Counted from the stretch's first letter, positions 1 to 7,356 are shown. The stretch: 16,026 nucleotides of DNA from CBCPMX01 sp965120355 (GCA_965120355.1 CBCPMX010000065.1:1-16026); one strand, 5' to 3'. Translations and numbers: made by a program. Notes: generated from the sequence alone by a model not told the origin.

Positions 1-167
1 TAATCGTCCAGATCGATTTCAAGTTCTTCACCATCGGAAATTAGGTAATCATCAAAAAAGATATCATCATCATAGTAGCTGGCTGCCGCCGCCCCAACCG
101 GCAGTATGCCCACCAGCATCACAAGGCAGAGCACCAACGACAAGATGCGCGCACGTTTCATTTTCAT
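1..167 (-). CDS. Secreted acidic protein, 5' end only (runs off left edge)
   Basis: Only the first 55 codons are present. The protein starts MKMKRARILSLVLCLVMLVG: a basic n-region, a hydrophobic core and a small-residue stretch GAAAAS, which together make a classical signal peptide with likely cleavage near residues 27-29. The mature start is unusually acidic and aromatic (SYYDDDIFFDDYLISDGEE). A good ribosome-binding site, AGGAGG, lies 9 bases before the ATG at 167; a second in-frame ATG two codons in is less well placed. The gene lies on the same strand as the ymdB operon and 88 bases downstream of its last gene, so it could be read through from it or use its own weak promoter. I do not recognise the family. 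Secretion is well supported; the function cannot be judged from this fragment. Confidence 0.75.
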   Translation of the reverse strand, partial: MKMKRARILSLVLCLVMLVGILPVGAAAASYYDDDIFFDDYLISDGEELEIDLDD

Positions 168-196
168 AAATTCTAACCTCCTTTTAAGGTAAACCA

Positions 197-225
197 GCGG
201 TGCCGGCGGGGCTGCCGGAAACCGC
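197..225 (-). other. GC-rich hairpin between the SbcC-like gene and the secreted-protein gene
   Basis: GCGGT (197-201) pairs with ACCGC (221-225), and CCGGC (203-207) pairs with GCCGG (214-218), separated by a small internal loop. On the minus strand no clear run of U follows, so it is a poor intrinsic terminator. It may mark the end of the ymdB operon or be a leader structure of the next gene. Confidence 0.3.
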
Positions 226-242
226 CCTGTGGCTGTGCGTAC

Positions 243-271
243 AGTTTAGCACAGTTCACATAAGATTTCCA
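243..271 (-). promoter_or_regulatory. Weak candidate sigma-A promoter for the secreted-protein gene
   Basis: Read on the minus strand: TGGAAA (266-271), 17 bases, then TAAACT (243-248) with a TGn extended -10 just before it. Each box matches the consensus at 4 of 6 positions. It overlaps the last codons of the SbcC-like gene. Suggestive only. Confidence 0.25.
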
Positions 272-2139
272 CCATTTTGACGAAAATTTAATATAACTTG
301 TTCCCGTTTTGTGCAGGAAAACAGAAGAATTTGACGGGTTTCGCCCAGCTCCGACAAAAGCGCCAGCGCTTCTGCCAGCCGTGCGTCGTCAAAGGCTGTC
401 AGGGCGTCGTCCAAAACCAGAGGCGTATCCGGAATCGTGAGATCTGCGATGGCCAGCCGCACACTGAGATACAGCTGATCTGCGGTGCCTCCGCTCAGGG
501 CCAAAGGAGAGCGGAGGGCCATATCTGCGCTGCTGCCTGCCTGCAGCCGCATATCCCGATCCAGCAGGACCCGGTCATACTGTCCGTCGGTGAGACGGCA
601 GAACAGCGCGGCTGCCCGCTGGCTCACTCGGGGAGCAAAGCGGGTTTCCAGCTGGTTAGCCGCCTTCTCCAGTGCTTCCATCGCCAGAATGACGGCCTGT
701 TGTTTTTGCCGGAGGGCGTCCAACTGTGTGGTCAGCGTGTCGCGGCGGGACTGGAGGGCATCGCGGCTGCCTGTGGCGTCCAGCGCGCCCCGCAGGCGGG
801 CCTGGGCGGTTTCGTTATCCCGCAGGGCTGCCTGAACCGGGCCAGCCTGATCCGGGGGAATGTCGTCGCCGGCCTGTACGGCAGCCTGCAAAGCATCGGC
901 GGCAGTTCGAGCGGCGGCCTCCAGCCCCTCCAACCGTTCCACCTCAGCGGGCAGAGCCAGGGCGCGGCGGAGAATATCCCGGGCTTCAGCGACGGTGTCA
1001 CAGGGGGCGATGTCGTTGGCCTGCGCCATGAGCGTGTCGCGGCGGGCGTCCAGCTCTGCCCGCCAGCCAGCGGCAGGGTCCTCCGATGGCCTCCAGCGGA
1101 GATACCACAGCAGCCAGAGCACGGGAACTGCCGCCGCGGCCAGTCCAATCGGCCAAAAGATGACGGACACTGCCGCGGCTGCGGCGGTCAGAATACCGAA
1201 CAGCGCCCAGGAGGCCGTATTGCGGCGGATAAGAGGTTCCGGCGGCCCCTGGGCTTCCTCTTTGGCCAACTGTTCCAGCGCCTGCTCCAACAGGCGGATA
1301 TCCTGCGCATCCGGCAGCAGATCGGCTTTGGTTCTGCCCTGCCGCAGAGCCATGGAAGCGGCTTCGGCCTGCTGCTGCGCCGCCTCCAGGCGCGCCAGTA
1401 GGGTGCGGCGGGCCTGACCGGCTTCCACGGCCGTGCGGCGCTTGGCTTCGGCCAGCTGTTCCAGCAGGGCGGTATGTTCCAGTTCCAGGCGGCGGAGATC
1501 TTCCTCCCCCTGGGCCAACTGGGAAAGCGTGCGTTCTATTTCGCCCAGCTCCTGTTCCAGCGTTGGGATGCGGCCGGTTTGGTTGTGCTGGAGCCGGTTT
1601 TTGTATGTTCGCAGGGCCTGTTCCGCTGCGCTGCGGGAGACGGACTCCTCGCCGGAAGAAACCAGTGCGCTGAGCCGCTGCTCCAGTGCCGGGTCGCCAG
1701 TAATGGCCATGGCGTTCTGACCGATGAAGCCGCTGCGGGCGTAGACGGAGCGCTCTGCGCCCAGAAGCGTCTGACCACAGGTTTCCGCAGTCAGGTTTGG
1801 GATGTCGCGTCCCGTCCGGCTGTCATAGGCGCGAAAGACATTGAACAGCCCCTTGCCCTGACTGGTGCGCTCAATGGTCACCGGCTGGCCGTTCCACTCC
1901 AGATCCATCCGGCCGGCCATGGGTGCGCCGGACCAGGGAACATAGCGGTCCTTGTCGCTAAGCGCCGTGCGGCTGGTGCGGCGGGTGGTCTCCAGCCCAT
2001 AGAGCATGGCCAGGAGGAAGGCGCACCAAGTGCTTTTGCCCCCGCCGTTGGGCAGTGTCAGCAGATTCAGGCCCGGCTTCAATTCCAGAACTGCGTTGTC
2101 CAGACAGCCAAAGGTGGCCCGCATTCGTAAAATCCTCAC
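256..2139 (-). CDS. SbcC/YhaN-type AAA ATPase with coiled coil and membrane hairpin
   Basis: This 627-residue protein is probably the ATPase partner of the metallophosphatase encoded just before it, acting on DNA ends or damaged DNA as SbcCD/Rad50-Mre11 complexes do. The N-terminus has a P-loop, PNGGGKST (about 30-37). A charged, Leu/Glu-rich coiled coil covers roughly 190-300. A very hydrophobic stretch at about 310-347 could span the membrane twice. A second helical region follows, then the ABC signature LSGGTADQLYL (about 548) and Walker B PLVLDD (about 573). The hydrophobic hairpin inside the coiled coil recalls Bacillus YhaN, which from memory is much longer. I chose the GTG at 2139: GGGAGGTG lies 8 bases upstream, and the GTGA overlap with the preceding stop implies translational coupling. 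The reading frame stays open 51 codons further upstream, but only within the neighbouring gene. Oddity: the first Gly of the usual GxNGxGKST motif is Leu. Family assignment is firm; the DNA-repair role is inferred. Confidence 0.88.
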   Translation of the reverse strand: MRILRMRATFGCLDNAVLELKPGLNLLTLPNGGGKSTWCAFLLAMLYGLETTRRTSRTALSDKDRYVPWSGAPMAGRMDLEWNGQPVTIERTSQGKGLFNVFRAYDSRTGRDIPNLTAETCGQTLLGAERSVYARSGFIGQNAMAITGDPALEQRLSALVSSGEESVSRSAAEQALRTYKNRLQHNQTGRIPTLEQELGEIERTLSQLAQGEEDLRRLELEHTALLEQLAEAKRRTAVEAGQARRTLLARLEAAQQQAEAASMALRQGRTKADLLPDAQDIRLLEQALEQLAKEEAQGPPEPLIRRNTASWALFGILTAAAAAVSVIFWPIGLAAAAVPVLWLLWYLRWRPSEDPAAGWRAELDARRDTLMAQANDIAPCDTVAEARDILRRALALPAEVERLEGLEAAARTAADALQAAVQAGDDIPPDQAGPVQAALRDNETAQARLRGALDATGSRDALQSRRDTLTTQLDALRQKQQAVILAMEALEKAANQLETRFAPRVSQRAAALFCRLTDGQYDRVLLDRDMRLQAGSSADMALRSPLALSGGTADQLYLSVRLAIADLTIPDTPLVLDDALTAFDDARLAEALALLSELGETRQILLFSCTKREQVILNFRQNGGNLM

Positions 2140-3209
2140 AGGCTCTGCACCTCCCGTCCGTCCATGGCTGCCAGGCCCAAGCGGGCGGCTTCTTCGATGA
2201 CTTTCCGTTGTGCGTCGCCAGCCAGCCGCCATTGCTGCTGCAGTTCCAGGAGAAACAGGCCCCGCATGGTGTGTGGGTCGGCATCCTGCCAAAGGTCCAG
2301 CGGCGCTGCAGTTTCGGCAGAGAGCTCCAGAGAACCGTACTGGCCCGCCAACTGCCGGGCGAGCTGCCCCAGCTCGCCGGCGTCCGGACCGCCGCAGAGG
2401 GTGACGCGGGCGTGGAGCGTGGGAGAAGGGGGCAGGGCCTGGCGGATCAGGGCTGCCGGGTCGCCGCCGGAGACGTCCAGACGGCGGGTTTCATACCGCG
2501 TGCCGGGCAGCGACAAAAACGCCGCCTCCACCGTGTCGCCCAAGGTGAGCTCCAAGACGCCCTTGGGGCCGCATTCATCAAATCCGCGGCCTTCCGGGCA
2601 GCCTGGCCAGGCGTAATAGGTTTCACCGGCCCGCCGCAGGCCGCTGCGGCTGTGGATGTGGCCCAGGGCCAGATATTGCAGACCCGACGCGGCAATCTGC
2701 GGCGGCGTTACGGGACTGTAAGGAGAGGTTTTCTGCGCCGCATCTGCGTGGAGCACCATGACTGCGTGGGCGGCATCGGTGTGAAAGTCCCGCAGCAGCC
2801 CCGGCATTTCCGGCGCTGTAAAGGCTGCGCCGTAAATGGTGCAGTCCAGGTCCGGCAGCGGCACTGCCTGGGGGACGGAGGAACGGAAAATATGGACATT
2901 GTCCGGCCAATGCAGGCTCCAGGGACCGTTGGCGGTCCAGTAGTCGTGGTTGCCGGGGGCAATAAAGATCCTGGCATGACAGGCAGAGAAGGCACTCCGC
3001 AGGACTTCCAGGGTTTCCGGATAAGGCTGGATGCTGTCAAAAATGTCGCCGGCCAGCAGAAGAAGCTGACAGCCCCGTTGATCCGCCAGCCGGCACAGAA
3101 AGGCAGCCAGCCGCCGTTGGCTGGCCCTGCGGCTTGCGGCCTGCTCCGGCGGCAGACCGGCAAAGGGACTGTCCAGGTGGAGGTCGGCGGCATGCAGCAG
3201 TTTAATCAT
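2136..3209 (-). CDS. SbcD/YhaO-type metallophosphatase (DNA exonuclease family)
   Basis: A 357-residue calcineurin-like phosphoesterase of the SbcD/Mre11/YhaO group, expected to be a manganese-dependent nuclease working with the downstream ATPase. All metal-site motifs are visible: DLH at residues 9-11, GDIFD at 54-58, GNHD at 86-89, a lone His in VLHAD at 154, and GHIH at 183-186. The C-terminal 150 residues are the variable cap region. The ATG at 3209 overlaps the end of ymdB in ATGATTAA, so the two are probably translationally coupled, and its stop overlaps the GTG of the SbcC-like gene. Size and motif order fit YhaO (about 400 residues) better than classical E. coli SbcD. Catalytic competence looks intact. 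The natural substrate is unknown; repair or processing of broken DNA is inferred from the family. Confidence 0.92.
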   Translation of the reverse strand: MIKLLHAADLHLDSPFAGLPPEQAASRRASQRRLAAFLCRLADQRGCQLLLLAGDIFDSIQPYPETLEVLRSAFSACHARIFIAPGNHDYWTANGPWSLHWPDNVHIFRSSVPQAVPLPDLDCTIYGAAFTAPEMPGLLRDFHTDAAHAVMVLHADAAQKTSPYSPVTPPQIAASGLQYLALGHIHSRSGLRRAGETYYAWPGCPEGRGFDECGPKGVLELTLGDTVEAAFLSLPGTRYETRRLDVSGGDPAALIRQALPPSPTLHARVTLCGGPDAGELGQLARQLAGQYGSLELSAETAAPLDLWQDADPHTMRGLFLLELQQQWRLAGDAQRKVIEEAARLGLAAMDGREVQSL

Positions 3210-3978
3210 GAATCATCACCCGCTGCGTTTCCAGACAGCTGCCTGTGGCGCTGTCCAGTGTAAACACCACGGCCTCCAGCTTACAGGGGCCGGGGGCAGC
3301 TTCGTAGCGGCTGGTCAGATCGCCGCGGAATTTGGCGATGGACTGTTCGGGCCGGATGCCCAGCACCGAGTCCTTGGGGCCGGTCATGCCCAGATCTGTG
3401 ACGTAGCCGGTACCGCCGGGAAACACCTGATCGTCCGCTGTGGGAACGTGGGTGTGGGTCCCCCAGACGGCGCTGACCCGCCCGTCCAGCATACGGCCCA
3501 TGGCCAGTTTTTCTGACGTCGCTTCGGCGTGAAAATCCAGGCATATCAGCGGTGTATCCGCGTTTTTGAGCAGTGTGTCTACCAAAAGAAAGGGATTGTC
3601 CGGCCCAAAATCCATTTCACACCGGCCAATCAGATTCAGAACCGCCATAGGGCCGGCTTTGGTTTCAAAGATGCCCATGCCGCGGCCCGGAAGCTGCGGG
3701 GCATAATTGGCCGGCCGGAGAATATAGGGGCATTCGTCCAGATAGGGAACGATTTCCCGGCGGTTCCAGGTGTGATTGCCCAGGGTAATCACGTCGGCGC
3801 CAGCATTAAAGATGGATTCTGCCTGCTTGGGCGTCAGGCCCACATTGGAAGCGTTTTCGCCGTTGACCACAGTGAAGTCTACGGCGTATTGTTTTTTCAG
3901 ACTACGCAGATGCGCGTCGAGGAAAGCAAGACCCGCTTTGCCGACGACATCGCCGACGGCCAGTACGTTGAGCTGCAC
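3202..3978 (-). CDS. ymdB: YmdB-family 2',3'-cyclic nucleotide phosphodiesterase
   Basis: A 258-residue cytoplasmic metallophosphoesterase of the YmdB family (TIGR00282). In Bacillus subtilis YmdB hydrolyses 2',3'-cyclic nucleotides and affects the choice between motility and biofilm formation. The signature motifs are all present with their metal ligands: GDVVG (D10), NGENAS (E41, N42), GNHTWN (N68, H69), DFHAEATSEK (H150), GTHTHVPTAD (H175, H177) and TDLGMTGP. I chose the GTG at 3978 because GGTGA sits 6 bases upstream and the N-terminus then matches the family's short 'M-x-x-L-x-x-GDVVG' start. A GTG at 3990 would add four residues but has no ribosome-binding site. It is the first gene of the ymdB, YhaO-like, YhaN-like operon, read from the promoter at 4017-4045. 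In Bacillus ymdB instead lies near rny and spoVS, so this neighbourhood differs. Confidence in the family is high. Confidence 0.95.
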   Translation of the reverse strand: MQLNVLAVGDVVGKAGLAFLDAHLRSLKKQYAVDFTVVNGENASNVGLTPKQAESIFNAGADVITLGNHTWNRREIVPYLDECPYILRPANYAPQLPGRGMGIFETKAGPMAVLNLIGRCEMDFGPDNPFLLVDTLLKNADTPLICLDFHAEATSEKLAMGRMLDGRVSAVWGTHTHVPTADDQVFPGGTGYVTDLGMTGPKDSVLGIRPEQSIAKFRGDLTSRYEAAPGPCKLEAVVFTLDSATGSCLETQRVMIHD

Positions 3979-4016
3979 AGTAATCACCACACTTTTACAG
4001 ATGAAAGGTTGGTACC

Positions 4017-4045
4017 ATTATACCGGAAACCTGTTGAAAATACAA
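4017..4045 (-). promoter_or_regulatory. Sigma-A promoter of the ymdB operon
   Basis: On the minus strand TTGTAT (4040-4045), a 17-base spacer, and a perfect TATAAT (4017-4022). Transcription would start near 4010, leaving a leader of about 32 bases before the GTG of ymdB. Confidence 0.75.
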
Positions 4046-4047
4046 GA

Positions 4048-4076
4048 GCAGCCCGGCCTCTGTGCGGCCGGGCTGC
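4048..4076 (-). terminator. Perfect 11-bp inverted repeat between divergent promoters
   Basis: GCAGCCCGGCC (4048-4058) pairs perfectly with GGCCGGGCTGC (4066-4076) around a 7-base loop. On the minus strand it is followed by the T-rich TCTTGTATTTT, so it could stop transcription coming from the right; on the plus strand no U-run follows. No minus-strand gene is seen upstream of it, and it abuts the -35 box of ymdB, so an insulating or operator-like role is also possible. The remaining spacer, 4077-4213, holds no feature I can support. Confidence 0.5.
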
Positions 4077-4213
4077 AGAAACGGTTCAAAGACTTTGTTG
4101 ACAAATCAGGGCTTGTGATTTGAATCTGCAAAGCCCGGGCTGGGTGAGCTGGCACGGTGTGGGAGATACGCCCGTGTGAAAAATTGAAAGGAGAACAGTT
4201 TCCGGCCCGAAAA

Positions 4214-4242
4214 TTGCATTCTTCCTACCCATATGCTATAAT
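4214..4242 (+). promoter_or_regulatory. Sigma-A promoter of the CHAP-SLH gene
   Basis: TTGCAT (4214-4219), 17 bases, TATAAT (4237-4242). The predicted start is near 4249, about 21 bases before the ATG at 4270, so the leader is very short and holds just the ribosome-binding site. Confidence 0.75.
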
Positions 4243-4269
4243 TTGCAATTAAAGAAAGGAAGGGTGTGC

Positions 4270-5418
4270 ATGTGGAAACGAAGGGTTTGTACCATGGCTG
4301 CTTTTGTGCTGCTGCTTGCCGCGCTGTCAGCCAATGCGCTGGCAGCTGATAACGGAATGGACACGACCATTTCCTATACGGGTGTGGTTGTATATGGCCA
4401 CAATGTGGTGGTGGACAATTTCAACGGCGTCTATGCTTATTATGACCAGGACCGCGACCGCTGCTGGGACACCTGGTCCTGCGACGAGTATCCCACTCGA
4501 TATTATCAGCAGCTCTATGGCGTGGATCTGACAGAGTTTTTCTCCTGGCCTTACGACGGTTATGAAAATGAACAGGTTTCCATTACCGTGACGTACGATC
4601 CCCAGCCAGGCGACATTGCATTGGTCTATCCCACACAGCGCACTGGCACCTCTTATTATCATGCTGCCATCATTAAGTCGGTGGAAGAGGACACGCTGAC
4701 TTTAGTGGAGCAGAATTACGGCTATTGGCAGCATGGGATGGCCGTTGCCTATACAAACCGGGTCATTCCCTGGGCTTCGTCACCGGATGGCGTCTATGGG
4801 GCATATTATGATACTTATTATGTGTTTCGCGTCACCATAAAGGAGCCGTATACTTATTTTGAAGATGTGCCAGATACGCATTGGGCTGCTGCGCAGATCA
4901 ACGCGCTGTATGAAGCAGGCATCCTCTCTGGGAGAAGCAGCAATGCGTTTTGCCCCGATGACACTGTGACCCGCGCGGAATTTGCGACGCTGGTGTATAC
5001 GCTGTGCGCCCGGCAGGGGATGCTGCTGCAGTTGATGCAGGCAGAGGAGCCGCCTGTATTTTTGGACGTGACCCAAGAAGACTGGTTTTTTACCGCTGTC
5101 CAGTGGGCGGCGCAGAGCGGCCTCGTCAGCGGAGACAACACCGGCGCGTTTCGTCCCAATGACACGATTTCACGCCAGGACATGGCGGTAATTCTGGACC
5201 GCCTGCTGCAGCGGCTCCTGCCGGAACAGACTGCTTCTTCAGGTAATCTGGAAGGGTATGCCGATTGGGAGGCCATCTCCGACTATGCGCGGCAATCTGT
5301 TGCGCATTTGACACAGCTCGGAATCTTAACGGATGCATACGGCAAGTTCTATCCCAATTTTTGCCCCAGCCGGGCTGAGACGGCAGTGCTGCTGTATCGG
5401 GCATGGCAGATGCTGTAA
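4270..5418 (+). CDS. Secreted CHAP-like cysteine amidase/peptidase with three SLH repeats
   Basis: This 382-residue protein is predicted to be exported and held at the cell wall. Residues 1-25 form a signal peptide (MWKRRVC start, hydrophobic core, cleavage near ANALA/AD). Residues about 50-190 look like a CHAP or NlpC/P60-type fold: candidate nucleophile Cys at 65 or 71, the strand PQPGDIALVY (111-120), His131 in YYHAAIIKSV, and EQNYG (147-151), the usual order of Cys, His and polar residue. Three SLH repeats follow at about 197-246, 264-313 and 329-380, each with the 'F-D-V...W....I..L...GI..G' pattern, and would bind secondary cell-wall polymer. ATG 4270 is preceded by AAAGGAAGG; the frame extends to a TTG at 4243 that lies at the promoter and cannot be used. 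It is transcribed alone. Peptidoglycan hydrolysis is inferred; the catalytic Cys is not certain, and other papain-like roles are possible. Confidence 0.88.
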   Translation: MWKRRVCTMAAFVLLLAALSANALAADNGMDTTISYTGVVVYGHNVVVDNFNGVYAYYDQDRDRCWDTWSCDEYPTRYYQQLYGVDLTEFFSWPYDGYENEQVSITVTYDPQPGDIALVYPTQRTGTSYYHAAIIKSVEEDTLTLVEQNYGYWQHGMAVAYTNRVIPWASSPDGVYGAYYDTYYVFRVTIKEPYTYFEDVPDTHWAAAQINALYEAGILSGRSSNAFCPDDTVTRAEFATLVYTLCARQGMLLQLMQAEEPPVFLDVTQEDWFFTAVQWAAQSGLVSGDNTGAFRPNDTISRQDMAVILDRLLQRLLPEQTASSGNLEGYADWEAISDYARQSVAHLTQLGILTDAYGKFYPNFCPSRAETAVLLYRAWQML

Positions 5419-5647
5419 AGAACAGCCTGAACGCCATCCCGAATCGAAGCCAGCTGTGCTGGAAGGGGCCGGATATGAAATCGGGGAAACTGACTGGGGT
5501 ACGGGAATGTCTTGCTTTGATTTGCCAAGCCCGGACAGGCTGCCGGTTTTTTGCCGCGCGGAAAGCGGACAAGGGAAATTCACTGTACCCGAGCAGGTTC
5601 AAATCCAATGTTTGAAAAAGCGGCGTAGCTACTGTTTCAATAAGCTG

Positions 5648-5677
5648 ACGGCCCTCTGTGAAAAAACAGAGGGCCGT
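5648..5677. terminator. Strong 12-bp stem-loop, probable terminator in the convergent gap
   Basis: ACGGCCCTCTGT (5648-5659) pairs perfectly with ACAGAGGGCCGT (5666-5677) around GAAAAA. The plus-strand U-tract is short (TTTA). It sits 230 bases after the CHAP-SLH stop and 120 bases beyond the LysR stop, so it could serve either strand. Confidence 0.6.
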
Positions 5678-5709
5678 TTACCAGTTTCGGGGATGCGAAA
5701 TCAGTGTGG

Positions 5710-5733
5710 AAAGCACGATGCGCAGCGTGCTTT
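5710..5733. other. 8-bp inverted repeat near the LysR 3' end
   Basis: AAAGCACG (5710-5717) pairs with CGTGCTTT (5726-5733) around an 8-base loop. It lies downstream of the LysR remnant on the minus strand and may act as a weak terminator; no long U-run follows. Confidence 0.35.
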
Positions 5734-5795
5734 GCAGAAACTTGGGAGCTGAAAGCGACGCTTCGCGTAATAGGGCGCAGCAATGGGCCGATCCG

Positions 5796-6724
5796 TCATG
5801 ATGCGCCAAATGTGTGGGCGGTAAACGCCTGGATCGTCTGCCGCTGGCGGCGATAGGAGCCGCGCAGCAGTTCTAAAAAGTGTTTTTCCGCAGTGGAGAG
5901 CCGTTTGGCCTCCGGCCACGCCACATAGACCTCCCGTCGAAAGACCTGCGGGACAATTCGGGAGGGAAGCACCGGATTCCGGCCATCGGCGGCATATTTC
6001 GCCACGCCGCTGATGGGAATGAACAGCATGCTGTTCATGAGCGTTTTAAAACGCCCTACCACCTGGTGGTCGTTGCTGGACAGCAGCAATTTCAGTGTAA
6101 TGTGGTGCTGCTGGCAAATCTGTTCAATGGTTTCCCAGTCGTAGGCCACCTCATTACAGACCAGGGTGCAGCCATCGAGTTCTTCCAACGAGACAGTTTG
6201 CCTGCCATACAGGGGCGAATTTTCCGCCACAGACAGCAGCATTTCCTCACTGAGCAGATGCTCGCACAGGACGCCGCTGCGGTTTGGCAGCCGGGGCAGG
6301 ACAGCGAAATCCGTTTTCCGGCCAACAATTCCCGATAGGCTTGTTCCGGCGGGAGAATGCTGATGCTGGTGCGGACATCTGGGAAATCGTTGTGCATCTG
6401 TTCGAGCACTCCGTTGTCGAACTCCTCAAAACTATAGACGACGGACAGCAGTGGATGCTGCTGCTGTGCCGCCAGGCGGGCATTGTTCAGACCGCGCTCA
6501 AAATGGAGAAACATCTGATCCAGTTCTTCCAGAAAAGCTTCACCTGCCGGTGTCAGACGCACGCCATTGCTGGTGCGGGTGAACAGCGGTGTGCCCACTT
6601 CTTCTTCCAGCCTGCGGATACAGCGGCTTAAGGCGGGCTGTGTGATATACAGCGCTTCGGCAGCCTGGGAGATGCTGTTGCGCTTGGCTGCGGCGCGAAA
6701 ATACTGCAATTGCTTGAGTTCCAT
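5796..6724 (-). pseudogene. LysR-family transcriptional regulator, disrupted by a one-base frameshift
   Basis: The N-terminal half (from ATG 6724) is a normal LysR helix-turn-helix: MELKQLQYFRAAAKRNSISQ followed by AAEALYITQPALSRCIRRLEE. AGGAGG lies 6 bases before the ATG, so the start is clear. The original frame continues with non-LysR sequence to a stop at 6092, giving about 210 residues. The effector-binding half continues in another frame from about 6315 to 5796, including LPRLPNRSG and LLSEEMLLSVAEN. The junction is at TTTT, 6314-6317 (AAAA on the coding strand). Adding one A would give LLAGKTDFAVLPRL and an uninterrupted protein of about 309 residues, the usual LysR size. Upstream is a near-consensus promoter with a leader of about 155 bases. 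It is either a recent frameshift mutation or a sequencing error in a homopolymer; both halves otherwise look well conserved. The target genes are unknown. Confidence 0.85.
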
Positions 6725-6887
6725 GCGCTTCCTCCTGGGACAGTGCAGCCGCATGCGGGGTTATCGAGACCCTCCGCAAAGGGATTCTGCTTTCGTAAGT
6801 TCCGGATACACTCGAATGATAGGTTTTTATAAAACATCCAATGGGGTTATCATAAGATTGTTCCTGCCGCTTCTGTTCTTTCCTGTT

Positions 6888-6916
6888 ATTATAATCGCTG
6901 TGGCAGGAATCGTCAA
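6888..6916 (-). promoter_or_regulatory. Near-consensus sigma-A promoter of the LysR gene
   Basis: On the minus strand TTGACG (6911-6916), 17 bases, TATAAT (6888-6893). The -35 box overlaps the stop codon of the upstream 147-codon gene. Predicted start near 6881 gives a leader of about 155 bases (6725-6880) in which I see only short weak repeats and no clear riboswitch. Confidence 0.8.
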
Positions 6917-7356
6917 ATTATTCTTTCTGCGGGATCCAATGAATCAGAAGGCGCCCCAAACCCCCGCAGTGCATTGGCTGCGGCTTGCTCCCTGTGGCCG
7001 AAGGTTTCGCTTTCCGGCAGACCGGCCAGCTGTTGCAGCCACTGCAAGCTTTCGTCTTCGGGACCGCCCCAGCGGCGGGCCAGCGCTGCCAGTTCCGAGG
7101 TATGAAAAAAACAGGAATCTGCGCTGACAATGGCGCGATATTGCGCGGCGATGGCATTCCAGGTCTGCAGATCAGCAACGCCGGTGGCCGGCAGGCCGTT
7201 TATTTGCTGAAACCGCAGCACAGCAGACATGGTATTCTGGCCATAGATGCCATCGGGAATGACCGAAATGCGCAGCCCCTCCTGTTGGGCCAGCGTCCGA
7301 AGCATGGTCTGTAAACTGCGGACAGGGCGGCCCATGAGGGTTTTTTCTCTGGTCAT
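6913..7356 (-). CDS. Peptidoglycan-binding domain protein, third gene of the SleC-like locus
   Basis: A 147-residue protein with one PG_binding_1-type domain at about 11-72. The helix LQTMLRTLAQ, the turn PDGIYGQNTMSAVLRFQQ and GLPATGVADLQTWNAI are the hallmark pattern 'DGxxGxxTxxAVxxFQ...GLxxTGxxDxxTWxxI'. The remaining 75 residues are helical and unassigned. No signal peptide is visible, as expected for a protein made in the mother cell and acting on the forespore cortex. Its ATG overlaps the stop of the 473-codon gene (ATGA) and AGGAGGAGG lies just upstream, so the two are coupled. It probably adds cortex-binding capacity to the SpoIID-like partner; no catalytic domain is seen. Confidence 0.85.
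   Translation of the reverse strand: MTREKTLMGRPVRSLQTMLRTLAQQEGLRISVIPDGIYGQNTMSAVLRFQQINGLPATGVADLQTWNAIAAQYRAIVSADSCFFHTSELAALARRWGGPEDESLQWLQQLAGLPESETFGHREQAAANALRGFGAPSDSLDPAERII

Larger units (their letters stand above)
5419..5795. other. Intergenic stretch between convergent genes
   Basis: These 377 bases separate the CHAP-SLH gene from the LysR remnant. I find the two inverted repeats listed separately (5648-5677 and 5710-5733), plus a weak CCGG...CCGG hairpin followed by TTTTTT at about 5534-5554 that could be the immediate terminator of the CHAP-SLH transcript. Short open frames cross the region (for example 5403-5615) but none has a good ribosome-binding site or a recognisable protein. 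Confidence 0.5.

Noticed and set aside
298..1401. 367-codon plus-strand frame opposite the SbcC-like gene
   Set aside because: Low-complexity Gly/Gln/Arg composition, no ribosome-binding site, antisense to a gene with clear ATPase motifs.
5596..5606. tRNA T-loop-like sequence GGTTCAAATCC
   Set aside because: The flanking bases do not form a T-stem beyond two pairs and no other tRNA arms are present.
5403..5615. 70-codon plus-strand frame overlapping the end of the CHAP-SLH gene
   Set aside because: No ribosome-binding site, no recognisable domain, and composition unlike the surrounding genes.
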